Of a DNA stretch of 64,000 nt, positions 17,830 through 27,247 are shown piece after piece. Below the pieces are notes generated by a model. The model was not told the DNA's origin and ran no database searches. It saw only the letters and a program-made list of their open reading frames with translations. Location: the NCBI RefSeq assembly GCF_041200175.1, contig NZ_CP165727.1:2951501-3015500 (forward strand). The letters are read 5' to 3'. Position 1 is the first letter of the stretch. Each line of letters starts with the position of its first letter. A program made the translations under genes and the position numbers. Origin of the DNA: Streptomyces sp. R33 (GTDB lineage: Bacteria; Actinomycetota; Actinomycetes; Streptomycetales; Streptomycetaceae).

Positions 17830-19521
17830 CTATTCGACCCCGATGAGGAGGGGCGCCGAGTACCGGCCGCCGCGGTAGGTGACGGTGTCCACCGCCAGGT
17901 GCCCGTGCTGTACGTACGCCTCCAGGCGCTCGGCGAGGGCGTCCGGGACCTCCGGTCCCAGGACCAGCGTGACGAGTTCGCCGCCGGAGCCCAGCATCCG
18001 CTCCAGGACCGCCTCGGCGGTCTCGGTGAGGCCGGAGCCGATGACGGCGACGTCTCCGTCGATGAGCCCGAGCACGTCCCCGGCCTGGCAGATGCCGGCG
18101 GAGGTGAAGGACTGCCGTTCGGCGACGGCGAGTTCCGCGTAGCGGGTGGCGCCGGCCGCCGCGGTCATGGCGACGACGTCCTCGTCGAAGCTGCCGTCCG
18201 GGTCGTGCACGGCGAGGGCGGCCAGGCCCTGCACCGCGGACCGGGTGGGGATCACCGCCACCCGTACGCCGTCGGCGCGGACCCGCTCGGCCGCGGCGGC
18301 CGCGGCCGCGCGCTGGTCGGCGCCGCCGGGCAGCAGCACCACCTCGCGGGCGTGCGCGCGCCGGATGGCATCGACGAGTACGGCGGCGTCCGGGGCCTCT
18401 CCGGGGCGGGCGAGCACGGTGGTCGCGCCCGCCTCCCCGCACAGCCCGGCCAGCCCCTCGCCCGGGACCACGGCGACCACGGCCCGCTGGACCCGTTCCT
18501 CGCGCGCCCGGCGCCGCTCGTCGCCGAAGTGGGTGATGCGGATCCGGTACGGCCGCCCCGCGGTCACGCCCGCCTCCACCGCGGCGCCGGGGTCGTCGAC
18601 GTGGACGTGCACGTTCCACAGTCCGTCGCCGCCGACCACCACCAGGGAGTCCCCGAGCCCGTCGAGGTGCTCGCGCAGCTCCGCCACGGCCGGTTCGGCG
18701 GCCTCCAGCAGGTAGATCACCTCGTACGCGGGCCCGCCCTGCTCCTCCGCGTCGCAGGGCTGCTGCGGCTGCGGTACGGGCACGGCCCGGCCGCGGACCG
18801 CCTCGGCGGCGGGCTCCTGGCCGGACAGCGCCTGCCACAGCGCCCCGAGTACGGCGACCAGTCCGCAGCCCCCCGCGTCGACCACCCCGGCCCGGCCCAG
18901 CTCGGCCAGCTGCCCCGGGGTGTCCGCCAGGGCCGCGCGGGCCGCGTCGTAGGCCGCCCGGGCCACGTCGGCGGCTGTTCCGGCGGCCGCCCCGGCCGCC
19001 TCGCCGGCCCGTGCCGCCGCGGCGGCGACGGTGAGCATCGTGCCCTCCACCGGGTGTGCGACCGCCCGGTACGCCTCGTCGGCGGCCCGGGTCAGCGCCT
19101 GGGCCAGCAGCCGGCCCGGCCCGCGGTCCCCGGGCTCGTCCCCCAGTACGTCGGCCACGCCGCGCAGCAGCTGCGCCAGGATCGTCCCGGAGTTCCCCCG
19201 GGCGCCTATGAGGGCGCCGTGCGCGTAGGCCCGTACGGCCTGGGACAGGGAGGGGGTCCGGGACCCGGCGTCCGGCCCGGGCCCTGTGGTCTCGCTCACG
19301 TCCGCGGGCGCCGCCCCGAGGGCCTCGGCCAGTGCGCGGTCGGCCGACTCGGCGGTCAGGTAGAGGTTGGTGCCGGTGTCGGCGTCCGCGACCGGGTAGA
19401 CGTTGATCGCGTCGATGTCCTCGCGGGCCCGGCCCAGTGCGGCCACGGCCAGCGAGCTCCAGGTGCGCACCGCTTCGGCGTCGAGCTCGTCAGGGTGCTG
19501 CGGCTGCGGCTCGTGCGGCAC
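17830..19521 (-). CDS. DAK2-domain (FakA-like) kinase
   Basis: 563 residues from a GTG at 19519-19521 with AAGGAGG upstream. The DhaL/DAK2 nucleotide domain has NVYPVADADTGTN (40-52) and GARGNSGTILAQLL; a DegV-like/FakA C-terminal part has LPGGADQRAAA and a final GLLIGVE-type strand. In Firmicutes FakA phosphorylates fatty acids presented by FakB; in actinobacteria the role is less clear and the protein is often called dihydroxyacetone kinase-like. It heads the operon with recG, rsmD and coaD and diverges from rpmB with 249 bp between. Confidence 0.85.
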   Translation of the reverse strand: MPHEPQPQHPDELDAEAVRTWSSLAVAALGRAREDIDAINVYPVADADTGTNLYLTAESADRALAEALGAAPADVSETTGPGPDAGSRTPSLSQAVRAYAHGALIGARGNSGTILAQLLRGVADVLGDEPGDRGPGRLLAQALTRAADEAYRAVAHPVEGTMLTVAAAAARAGEAAGAAAGTAADVARAAYDAARAALADTPGQLAELGRAGVVDAGGCGLVAVLGALWQALSGQEPAAEAVRGRAVPVPQPQQPCDAEEQGGPAYEVIYLLEAAEPAVAELREHLDGLGDSLVVVGGDGLWNVHVHVDDPGAAVEAGVTAGRPYRIRITHFGDERRRAREERVQRAVVAVVPGEGLAGLCGEAGATTVLARPGEAPDAAVLVDAIRRAHAREVVLLPGGADQRAAAAAAAERVRADGVRVAVIPTRSAVQGLAALAVHDPDGSFDEDVVAMTAAAGATRYAELAVAERQSFTSAGICQAGDVLGLIDGDVAVIGSGLTETAEAVLERMLGSGGELVTLVLGPEVPDALAERLEAYVQHGHLAVDTVTYRGGRYSAPLLIGVE

Positions 19522-19770
19522 CGGGCGTTCCTCCTTGTGCGGGCCAGGGTTCACCGCAGGGTAACCAAGGACTGCCGGGCTCCCCGGACCGCGGGGCGGG
19601 GTCGGCGGCAGCCATGGTAGTTTTCTTGGACGGACGCAGTCGTTGTATGCTGCTCCGGTTGCCCGATGAGAGTCGGGCCATTCCCCCGGCAAACCACTCA
19701 GACTTCTCAGACTTCTGATCCGGTGCGCCGGATTTCACTGTAAGTGCATCTGAAGTCTTTGGAGTGACCT

Positions 19771-19956
19771 GTGGCTGCCAACTGCGACGTTTGCGCCAAG
19801 GGGCCGAGCTTCGGCAACAACATCTCCCACTCGCACCGCCGCACCTCGCGTCGCTGGAACCCGAACATCCAGCGCGTTCGTGCCATGGTCAGTGGGACGC
19901 CGAAGCGCCTCAACGTCTGCACCTCGTGCATCAAGGCCGGCAAGGTCTCGCGCTGA
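19771..19956 (+). CDS. rpmB: 50S ribosomal protein L28
   Basis: 61 residues from a GTG with GGAG upstream. C5xxC8 and C50xxC53 form the zinc site of the C+ variant; HRRTSRRWNPNIQRVR is the rRNA-binding core. The 249-bp upstream region holds its promoter, with TTGGAC and TATGCT boxes near 19629-19654, a direct repeat TCAGACTTC at 19699-19716 and a complementary GAAGTCT further on, which could fold in the leader. Two strong hairpins follow the stop. Confidence 0.95.
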   Translation: MAANCDVCAKGPSFGNNISHSHRRTSRRWNPNIQRVRAMVSGTPKRLNVCTSCIKAGKVSR

Positions 19957-19994
19957 CGCCAACCGTCGTAGCGCAGCCCTTTCCGGTTGCCAAG

Positions 19995-20025
19995 AAGGCC
20001 GGTCCACCTCGTGGACCGGCCTTTT
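19995..20025 (+). terminator. rpmB terminator
   Basis: 13-bp perfect stem AAGGCCGGTCCAC and complement, 3-base loop, then TTTTGCCTT on the plus strand. Canonical intrinsic terminator 38 bp after the rpmB stop. Confidence 0.9.
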
Positions 20026-20052
20026 GCCTTGCCCGGACCGACCGGGCCTGAG

Positions 20053-20080
20053 GACCACCGCGTCACGTGACGCGGTGGTC
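20053..20080. terminator. Bidirectional terminator between rpmB and thiD
   Basis: Perfect 28-bp palindrome, each arm GACCACCGCGTCAC or its complement, followed by TTCTGTTTCT on the plus strand and beginning 8 bp beyond the thiD stop. Serves the convergent thiD transcript and backs up the rpmB terminator. Confidence 0.8.
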
Positions 20081-20088
20081 TTCTGTTT

Positions 20089-20889
20089 CTAGCGGTGCCA
20101 CTGCCAGGCGTGGTCCACCGGGCCGATGCCGCCGCCGAGCGCGAAGCCGGCCGCGATGGCGCCGGTCACGTACTCCTTGGCCTCCATGACGGCCTGCGGC
20201 ACGTCCTGGCCCTTGGCGAGCCCGGCGGCCACCGCACTGGCGAGGGTGCAGCCGGTGCCGTGGGTGTGCCGGTTGTCGTGGCGCGGCGCCCGCAGCCACA
20301 GCCGGGTCTCGCCGTCGGTCAGCAGGTCGGCGGCCTCGTTCCCGTGGGCCAGGTGCCCGCCCTTGATCAGCGCCCACTCGGGCCCGTACGCCAGGACCGC
20401 GTCGGCGGCCCGCTGCATGTCGTCCTCGCTCTCCACCACCACGCCCGTGAGCTGCGCCACCTCGTCCAGGTTCGGCGTGGCCACGGTGGCCCGCGGCAGC
20501 AGCTCCTTGCGCACGGCGTCCAGGGCCGACTCGGCGAGCAGCGCGTCCCCGTGCTTGGAGACCCCGACGGGGTCCACGACGACGGGGGCGGAGGTGGTGG
20601 CGAGCAGCTCGGCCACTGCCTCCACCAGCGCGGCGCAGGACAGCATCCCGGTCTTGACCGCCTGCACGCCGATGTCGTCCACGACGGCCCGGTACTGGGC
20701 CTGCACGGCCTCGGCGGGCAGCTCCCAGACCCCCTGGACCCCGAGGGAGTTCTGCGCGGTCACGGCGGTCACCACGCTCATCCCGTGCACGCCGAGTGCC
20801 AGCATGGTCTTGAGGTCGGCCTGGATCCCGGCGCCACCGCCGGAGTCGGATCCGGCGACGGTCAGGCACCGGGGTGGCGCGTCGGTCAT
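20089..20889 (-). CDS. thiD: Hydroxymethylpyrimidine/phosphomethylpyrimidine kinase
   Basis: 266 residues. Ribokinase-like fold with [17 protein letters not shown] at 12-28 (HMP binding) and the anion-hole motif [15 protein letters not shown] near 212. Phosphorylates HMP to HMP-PP for thiamine synthesis in the cytosol. Its ATG overlaps the thiL stop as ATGA, so translation is coupled. GGAGACTCC precedes the start. No TPP riboswitch is visible in front of the pair, unlike thiC-type operons. Confidence 0.95.
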   Translation of the reverse strand: MTDAPPRCLTVAGSDSGGGAGIQADLKTMLALGVHGMSVVTAVTAQNSLGVQGVWELPAEAVQAQYRAVVDDIGVQAVKTGMLSCAALVEAVAELLATTSAPVVVDPVGVSKHGDALLAESALDAVRKELLPRATVATPNLDEVAQLTGVVVESEDDMQRAADAVLAYGPEWALIKGGHLAHGNEAADLLTDGETRLWLRAPRHDNRHTHGTGCTLASAVAAGLAKGQDVPQAVMEAKEYVTGAIAAGFALGGGIGPVDHAWQWHR

Positions 20890-21869
20890 CTCGGAGTCTC
20901 CTCGGTGGACGGGTCGGAGCCGAAGTGGTCCCACCCGCCGGTGCTCGTCCAGGGGGCGCCGTCCACGGTCACCTGGGGCAGCGCGGACCGGTTCAGCACC
21001 TCCCCGATGACCTTCCAGCGGGCCGGCAGTTTCACGTCGGGCGGGAAGGTCGCCACGATGGCGTGATCTTCTCCTCCGGTCAGCACCCACTGCAAGGGGT
21101 CGACCCCGACGGCCTGCCCGATGTCGTGCATCTGGGTCGGGATGTCGACGGCCGCCGAGCGCAGGTCGATCCGTACCTTGCTGGCCTCCGCGATGTGCCC
21201 GAGGTCGGCGATCAGGCCGTCGCTGACGTCGGTCATGGCGGTGGCGCCGAGTCCGGCGGCCGCGGGGCCCGCGTGGTACGGGGGCTCGGGGCGCCGGTGC
21301 GCCTCGACGAAGGCCCGCGGGGAGCGGAAGCCGCGCGAGAGCACGGCGAACCCGGCCGCGGACCAGCCCAGCCAGCCCGTGACGGCCACGACGTCGCCGG
21401 GCTGGGCGCCGGAGCGCAGCACGGGCTCGTGGTTGCGCAGGTCACCGAGGGCGGTGATCGCGACGGTGATGGTGTCCCCGCGGACGACGTCGCCGCCGAC
21501 CACGGCCGCTCCGGCGACCTGACACTCGTCGCGCAGCCCGTCCATCAGCTCGGTGGGCCAGGTGACGGGCAGCTCGGCCGGGACGACCAGGCCGAGCAGC
21601 AGTGCGGTCGGCACCGCGCCCATGGCGGCGATGTCGGCGAGGTTCTGTGCGGCGGCCTTGCGGCCGACGTCGTACGCCGTGGACCAGTCGCGCCGGAAGT
21701 GCCTGCCCTCGAGCAGGATGTCCGTGCTCGCCACGACCCGCCGGTCGGGGGCCGACACGACCGCGGCGTCGTCGCCCGGTCCGAGCCGGACCGCCGGGGT
21801 GGTGGTGAGCCGTGAGGTGAGCTCTCGAATGAGCCCGAACTCCCCCAGCTCGCCCACAGTGCCCTTCAT
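20886..21869 (-). CDS. thiL: Thiamine-monophosphate kinase
   Basis: 327 residues from the ATG at 21867-21869 ([14 protein letters not shown]). GPGDDAAVV near residue 30, DILLEGRHF and [15 protein letters not shown] are the ThiL/PurM-family ATP and metal sites. Converts thiamine phosphate to thiamine diphosphate, the last step of the pathway. Overlaps thiD by 4 bp. Diverges from the Lrp-like gene with 244 bp between, which must carry both promoters. Confidence 0.95.
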   Translation of the reverse strand: MKGTVGELGEFGLIRELTSRLTTTPAVRLGPGDDAAVVSAPDRRVVASTDILLEGRHFRRDWSTAYDVGRKAAAQNLADIAAMGAVPTALLLGLVVPAELPVTWPTELMDGLRDECQVAGAAVVGGDVVRGDTITVAITALGDLRNHEPVLRSGAQPGDVVAVTGWLGWSAAGFAVLSRGFRSPRAFVEAHRRPEPPYHAGPAAAGLGATAMTDVSDGLIADLGHIAEASKVRIDLRSAAVDIPTQMHDIGQAVGVDPLQWVLTGGEDHAIVATFPPDVKLPARWKVIGEVLNRSALPQVTVDGAPWTSTGGWDHFGSDPSTEETPR

Positions 21870-22113
21870 CGCTGTGCCCCTTCTTGCCCAGTCCGCTTGC
21901 GGTCGCGAGCCGTCACAGCTCTGGGTACCGTCAACAGATACGTCAACTTCTGCTCTCCGTACGCCCCGCTGTGCGTGGCGCCGTGCCCCCGGGTCTCCCC
22001 GTGGTGCTCGGCGACGCGGTACCGTGGCGTCCCTTCTTCCCCGGGCCCACCCGAATCCCTGGGCCCACCCGAAGGTTAGGGGAATCGATCCTCGTGGCCG
22101 CCCTGGAGGTTCC

Positions 22114-22347
22114 GTGGTACAGGCGTACATCCTTATCCAGACCGAGGTGGGCAAGGCGTCGTTCGTCGCCGAGTCCATCAGCCAGATCGCGGGGGTGATC
22201 CAGGCCGAGGACGTGACGGGCCCGTACGACGTGATCGTGCGCGCCCAGGCCGACACCGTGGACGAGCTCGGCCGCATGGTCGTCGCCAAGGTCCAGCAGG
22301 TGGAGGGCATCACCCGCACCCTGACCTGCCCGGTGGTCCATCTGTAG
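22114..22347 (+). CDS. Stand-alone Lrp/AsnC ligand-binding domain
   Basis: 77 residues from a GTG with TGGAGG at ideal spacing. The whole protein is one RAM (AsnC_trans_reg) domain: VQAYILIQTEVGKA at the start and EGITRTLTCPVVHL at the end. It has no helix-turn-helix, so it cannot bind DNA by itself in the usual way. Such domains assemble as decamers or co-assemble with full-length Lrp proteins and sense amino acids. The next gene begins 20 bp downstream, so the two are probably co-transcribed. Confidence 0.88.
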   Translation: MVQAYILIQTEVGKASFVAESISQIAGVIQAEDVTGPYDVIVRAQADTVDELGRMVVAKVQQVEGITRTLTCPVVHL

Positions 22348-22367
22348 CCCCCGTCTACTCTTGGCCG

Positions 22368-22871
22368 GTGATGTCCTTCCACCGCCGGCCACTGCGTCTG
22401 CCCGCCCTGCCCGTACTGGTCGCGGTACTGGCCCTCGCGGGTTGCACCCCGGGCGGTTCCGAAGCCCGGGTGGACCCGCCGCCCACGCCGCCCGCCGACG
22501 TCGCGGGGTTCTGTGCAGCACTGCACAAGGAGCTCCCGGAGAAGGTGGCCGGCCTGGCGCGGGCCAGGACCGCGCCGGAGTCGGATCTGACCGCCGCGTG
22601 GGGCGGCTCGGCGATCGTACTGCGGTGCGGTATCCCGAAGCCCCCCGAGATGACGGATGAAAAGCTGGGCGGCGTCGAGGTCGACGGCGTCCGATGGCTG
22701 CTGAAGGAGGTCCCCGACAGCGCCGGCGGGGGGTTCCGGTTCATCACCGGGATGCGGCTGGCTTACACCGAGGTCCGGGTCGACAAGGAGCATGCCACGG
22801 ATGCGGGCATGCTGGTCGGTCTGTCCGGCGTGGTGGCCAGGACCGTCCCCGAGGGCATCTCGTCGTATTGA
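22368..22871 (+). CDS. DUF3515 lipoprotein
   Basis: 167 residues. Signal peptide with lipobox LALAGC, lipidated Cys at residue 26; a Pro-rich spacer follows, then the DUF3515 domain (FCAALHKELPEKVAGLAR, VLRCGIPKPPEM, VDGVRWLLKEV). Membrane-anchored and extracellular. The family is actinobacterial and is often found beside thiL and ddl; its function is not known. Starts at GTG 22368 or the ATG directly after. Confidence 0.88.
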   Translation: MMSFHRRPLRLPALPVLVAVLALAGCTPGGSEARVDPPPTPPADVAGFCAALHKELPEKVAGLARARTAPESDLTAAWGGSAIVLRCGIPKPPEMTDEKLGGVEVDGVRWLLKEVPDSAGGGFRFITGMRLAYTEVRVDKEHATDAGMLVGLSGVVARTVPEGISSY

Positions 22872-22912
22872 CGGCCACCGGGCCCGACGCACCGAGAACC
22901 CCGCTTCGCACA

Positions 22913-22947
22913 CCGACCGCCCGCCGGGAATCCCGGCGGGCGGTCGG
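22913..22947 (+). terminator. Terminator after the DUF3515 gene
   Basis: Perfect 17-bp arms (CCGACCGCCCGCCGGGA and complement) separated by one base, 42 bp after the stop. Before the adjacent element inserted, it would have lain close to the ddl stop too and could have served both convergent genes. Confidence 0.8.
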
Positions 22948-22969
22948 CTTCGCGCTCTGCGGCTGCCTG

Positions 22970-23143
22970 CTAGGGGGTGTCGTCAAAGTCCCGTCTGGCC
23001 GGCGGGGTCTGGCACGCGCGCTCGCGGCGTTGTCGTCGGTCGACGACGCGAGCGTCGCCTCCCTCCTCCGCCTTGCGATCACACGCACCAGACCCCGCCG
23101 GCCCCGCCCTCACGGGCGGACGACGCTACTTTGACAACACCCC

Positions 23144-23147
<4 letters not shown>
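22970..23147. mobile_element. MITE-like element bounded by CTAG, at the ddl stop codon
   Basis: 178 bp with terminal inverted repeats that match at 19 of 20 positions (left CTAGGGGGTGTCGTCAAAGT; right complement with T for C). A second inner repeat GGCCGGCGGGGTCTGG occurs inverted at about 22997 and 23093, and the centre holds a palindrome around GTCGTCGGTCGACGAC. No open frame resembles a transposase. CTAG on both sides looks like a 4-bp target duplication, as made by some IS5-family relatives; this is inference. The right CTAG contains the ddl stop TAG. Confidence 0.6.
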
Positions 23148-24301
<1,154 letters not shown>

Positions 24302-24340
24302 ATCGCCACGACGATACCCGCTCGGACGTCCGGAAAGGAG

Positions 24341-25351
24341 TCAGCGGCGTTCCGGTTTGGCGCTGCGCCCCATGAGTTCCTTCAGCGCGACCAGCGGCGG
24401 CTTGCCGTGGTGGACGATGTCGACGACGGTGTCGGTGATCGGCATGTCCACCCCGTGGCGGCGGGCCAGATCGGCCACCGACTGGCAGGACTTGACGCCC
24501 TCGGCGGTCTGCTTGGTGACCGCGATGGTCTCCTCGAGGGTCATTCCGCGGCCGAGGTTGGTGCCGAAGGTGTGGTTGCGGGAGAGCGGCGAGGAGCAGG
24601 TGGCGACGAGGTCGCCGAGGCCCGCGAGACCGGAGAAGGTGAGCGGGTCGGCGCCCATCGCCAGGCCCAGCCGGGTCGCTTCGGCGAGGCCGCGGGTGAT
24701 GAGCGAGCCCTTGGTGTTGTCGCCCAGGCCCATGCCGTCCGCGATGCCGACGGCGAGGCCGATGACGTTCTTGACGGCGCCGCCCAGCTCGCAGCCGATG
24801 ACGTCGGTGCTCGTGTACGGCCGGAAGTACGGGGTGTGGCAAGCCGCCTGGAGGCGCTGCGCGACGGCTTCGTCGGAGCAGGCGACGACGGCGGCGGCCG
24901 GCTGCCGGGCAGCGATCTCACGGGCCAGGTTGGGGCCGGTGACGACGGCGACGCGCTCGGCGGGGACCTTGGCCACCTCCTCGATGACCTCGCTCATCCG
25001 CTTGGCGGTGCCGAGTTCGATGCCCTTCATCAGGGAGACGAGCACGGCGTCGGCGGGCAGCAGCGGGGCCCATTCGGCGAGGTTGCCGCGCAGGGTCTGG
25101 GAGGGGATGGCGAGGACCGCGAAATCGGCGCCGGCCGCGGCCTCGGCCGGGTCGGTGGTGGCGCGCATGTTCACGGGGAGTTCGACGTCCGGGAAGTAGT
25201 CCGGGTTGGTCCGGCCGGTGTTGATGGCGTCGACGACCTCGCGGCGGCGGCCCCACAGGGTCACCTCGCAGCCTGCGTCGGCGAGCACCATGCCGAAGGC
25301 CGTGCCCCAGGAGCCGGTTCCGAAGACGGCCGCCTTCACGGGACGTGTCAC
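24341..25351 (-). CDS. gpsA: NAD(P)H-dependent glycerol-3-phosphate dehydrogenase
   Basis: 336 residues. Rossmann motif FGTGSWGTAFGMVLA at 9-23; KNVIGLAVGIADGMGLGDN and KGSLITRGLAE form the substrate site with the catalytic Lys. Reduces dihydroxyacetone phosphate to sn-glycerol-3-phosphate for phospholipids. The GTG start overlaps the plsC stop by 4 bp (GTGA), so it is translationally coupled to the acyltransferase that uses the lipid branch. Confidence 0.95.
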   Translation of the reverse strand: MTRPVKAAVFGTGSWGTAFGMVLADAGCEVTLWGRRREVVDAINTGRTNPDYFPDVELPVNMRATTDPAEAAAGADFAVLAIPSQTLRGNLAEWAPLLPADAVLVSLMKGIELGTAKRMSEVIEEVAKVPAERVAVVTGPNLAREIAARQPAAAVVACSDEAVAQRLQAACHTPYFRPYTSTDVIGCELGGAVKNVIGLAVGIADGMGLGDNTKGSLITRGLAEATRLGLAMGADPLTFSGLAGLGDLVATCSSPLSRNHTFGTNLGRGMTLEETIAVTKQTAEGVKSCQSVADLARRHGVDMPITDTVVDIVHHGKPPLVALKELMGRSAKPERR

Positions 25352-26100
25352 TTGTGGTCCTCCCCCGCGGCCCTGCGCCGCTGTTCCGCCCTGGCCCTGC
25401 GATGGTCGTACGGCTGCTCGGGCGCCTTCTCGCCGCGCAGCTCCTCCAGCAGCTCGGTGATGGCCTCCATGATCGTCTCGGTGGCGGCCTTGAGCACGTC
25501 CGGGGTGGGCTCGCGGTCGTAGAACTCGGAGAGGTCCACGGGAGGTCCGGCGAGCACCTGGAGGGTCTTGCGCGGGAAGAGCCGCACCTTGTCCTCCTTG
25601 GCGTAGGGCGGCATCGCGAGGTTCGCGCCCCACTGGGCCACCGGAATGACCGGTGCCTTGGTCATCAGCGCGACCCGGGCCGCGCCGGTCTTGCCGGCCA
25701 TCGGCCACATGTCCGGGTCGCGGGTGAGGGTGCCTTCCGGATAAAAGGCCACGCATTCACCGCGCTCGATCGCGTCCACGGCGGCCCGGAATGCGTCCAG
25801 GGCGTTGGTGGTCTCGCGGTAGACGGGGATCTGGCCGGAGCCGCGCAGGATCGCGCCGACAATGGGGACCTTGAAGAGGGCCGCCTTCGCGAGCAATCGG
25901 GGCACCCGGCCGGTGTTGTACTGGAAGTGCGCGTAGGAGAGCGGGTCCAGATACGAGTTGTGATTGACGGCCGTGATAAACCCGCCGTCGGCCGGAATGT
26001 GATCCATTCCCCGCCAGTCCCGCTTGAAGAGCACCACCAGCGGCGGTTTTGCGATGACCGCCGCCAGGCGGTACCAGAAGCCGATTCTGCGGCGGGACAC
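25348..26100 (-). CDS. plsC: Lysophospholipid (1-acylglycerol-3-phosphate) acyltransferase
   Basis: 250 residues from a GTG at 26098-26100 with GAGGAAGG upstream. The acyltransferase blocks are present: I NHNSYLDP near 52 and III FYPEGTLTRDP near 128. A hydrophobic N-terminus anchors it to the membrane, and the C-terminus is Arg/Glu-rich. It acylates lysophosphatidate to phosphatidate. First gene of plsC-gpsA-ddl; it diverges from cofC with about 166 bp between. Confidence 0.9.
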   Translation of the reverse strand: MSRRRIGFWYRLAAVIAKPPLVVLFKRDWRGMDHIPADGGFITAVNHNSYLDPLSYAHFQYNTGRVPRLLAKAALFKVPIVGAILRGSGQIPVYRETTNALDAFRAAVDAIERGECVAFYPEGTLTRDPDMWPMAGKTGAARVALMTKAPVIPVAQWGANLAMPPYAKEDKVRLFPRKTLQVLAGPPVDLSEFYDREPTPDVLKAATETIMEAITELLEELRGEKAPEQPYDHRRARAEQRRRAAGEDHK

Positions 26101-26266
26101 TCGGACACCTTCCTCTAGGACCGGTGCGTGGCTTGGGCACCTCGTCGGCCGGACAAGTGTGGCCTCAGGTCCGGTCTCTGTCGAGAACACCGTACGCCCC
26201 GCCCGGAGCACCGGACCTCCGGGTCGACCGGGCAGAGGTGACAATGGGCCGACGCATGACCCGGCC

Positions 26267-27148
26267 ATGACCCGGCCTTGGTCCACACATGCACGGACGC
26301 GCACCGGAGGGAAGGGGCCCGCCACGAACGCGGTCTGGAGTCTGGTGGTCCCGCTGAAGCCTCTGGCGGTGGCCAAGAGCCGTCTCGCGGCGGCCGTGGG
26401 CGCGTCCCGTCCCGGGCTCGCGCTGGCGTTCGCGCAGGACACCGTGGCAGGGGCGCTGGCCTGCGCGGCAGTCGCGGATGTGGTGGTCGTCACGGACGAC
26501 GCCCTGGCCGGTGCGGAACTGGCCCGGCTCGGGGCGCGCATCGTGCCGGACGCCCCGGCCGCCGGGCTCAACGCGGCGCTGGCCCACGGGGCGCGGGAGA
26601 TACGTGCGGGGCGGCCCGGGGCGGCGGTGGCCGCGATGAATGCGGATCTGCCCGCGCTGCGGCCACCGGAATTGCTACGCGTGCTCGAAGCCGCATCCGC
26701 ATTTCCCCGGGCATTTCTGGCCGATGCGGCGGGAATCGGTACGACCTTGCTTTCCGCTGCGCCGGACGTGGAATTGGCACCCTCGTTCGGAGGTCCGTCG
26801 CGGGCCCGGCATTCGGCCTCGGGAGCTGCGGAAATAGCGCTCACGGATGTCGAGAGCGTGCGCCGGGACGTGGACACGGCCGCGGACCTGCGGACGGCCC
26901 TCGCCCTCGGTGTGGGCCGTCACACGGCCCGATACAGTGCCGGTATGCAGGCGACCGCGTACACGTACGACTCCCAGACCCGCAGCGGCAGTGTGCTGCT
27001 GGACGACGGCACCCCGGTGCCCTTCGAGGCCCCGGCGTTCGACGCGGGCGGCCTGCGGCTGCTGCGCCCCGGGCAGCGGGTCCGGATCGAGACGGACGGC
27101 GAGGGGCCGGCGCTGCGGATCACCCTGATCACCTTGCAGACCTTCTGA
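26267..27148 (+). CDS. cofC: 2-phospho-L-lactate guanylyltransferase fused to a small C-terminal domain
   Basis: Residues 1-226 are CofC/FbiD: WSLVVPLKPLAVAKSRLA, LALAFAQDTVAGAL, DVVVVTDDA, AGLNAALAHGA and FLADAAGIGTTLL; it makes the activated phospholactyl (or phosphoenolpyruvyl) guanosine for cofactor F420. The frame runs on without a stop into a 67-residue small domain starting MQATAYTYDSQTRSGSVLLD. CofC is normally about 210-220 residues, so either a true fusion or an overlapping separate gene is present. The start is uncertain; the ATG at 26267 is the only ATG in frame before the first strand, and it has no strong ribosome site. Confidence 0.75.
   Translation: MTRPWSTHARTRTGGKGPATNAVWSLVVPLKPLAVAKSRLAAAVGASRPGLALAFAQDTVAGALACAAVADVVVVTDDALAGAELARLGARIVPDAPAAGLNAALAHGAREIRAGRPGAAVAAMNADLPALRPPELLRVLEAASAFPRAFLADAAGIGTTLLSAAPDVELAPSFGGPSRARHSASGAAEIALTDVESVRRDVDTAADLRTALALGVGRHTARYSAGMQATAYTYDSQTRSGSVLLDDGTPVPFEAPAFDAGGLRLLRPGQRVRIETDGEGPALRITLITLQTF
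26945..27148 (+). CDS. Small cold-shock-like beta-barrel protein, possible leaderless internal start
   Basis: 67 residues (MQATAYTYDSQTRSGSVLLD...) with alternating strands, resembling the OB-like cold-shock-related small proteins annotated separately next to cofC in streptomycetes as I remember them. It lies in the same frame as cofC and has no Shine-Dalgarno, but TACAGT ends six bases before the ATG, the spacing typical of leaderless transcripts, and a GGGCCGT/ACGGCCC inverted repeat lies just upstream. It may therefore be made both as the CofC tail and alone. The nature of the ligand is unknown. Confidence 0.5.
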   Translation: MQATAYTYDSQTRSGSVLLDDGTPVPFEAPAFDAGGLRLLRPGQRVRIETDGEGPALRITLITLQTF

Positions 27149-27191
27149 GTCTCGGCCGTGCCGGCCTTCTGACCTGCACGGACAGCACCGC

Positions 27192-27225
27192 GGGCCGGCT
27201 TCCCCAGGGAGGGGAAACCGGCCCG
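27192..27225. terminator. Hairpin between cofC and hup
   Basis: 14-bp stem GGGCCGGCTTCCCC with one mismatch to its partner and a 5-base loop, lying 44 bp after the cofC stop and 23 bp beyond the convergent hup stop. Probably works for both. Confidence 0.7.
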
Positions 27226-27247
27226 GCGTGTGTGACTCGTGGCCTTC

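Noticed and set aside
20889..22113. Search for a TPP riboswitch in front of thiL-thiD
   Set aside because: I see no conserved TPP-box features in the 244-bp divergent region; the pair is probably expressed constitutively.
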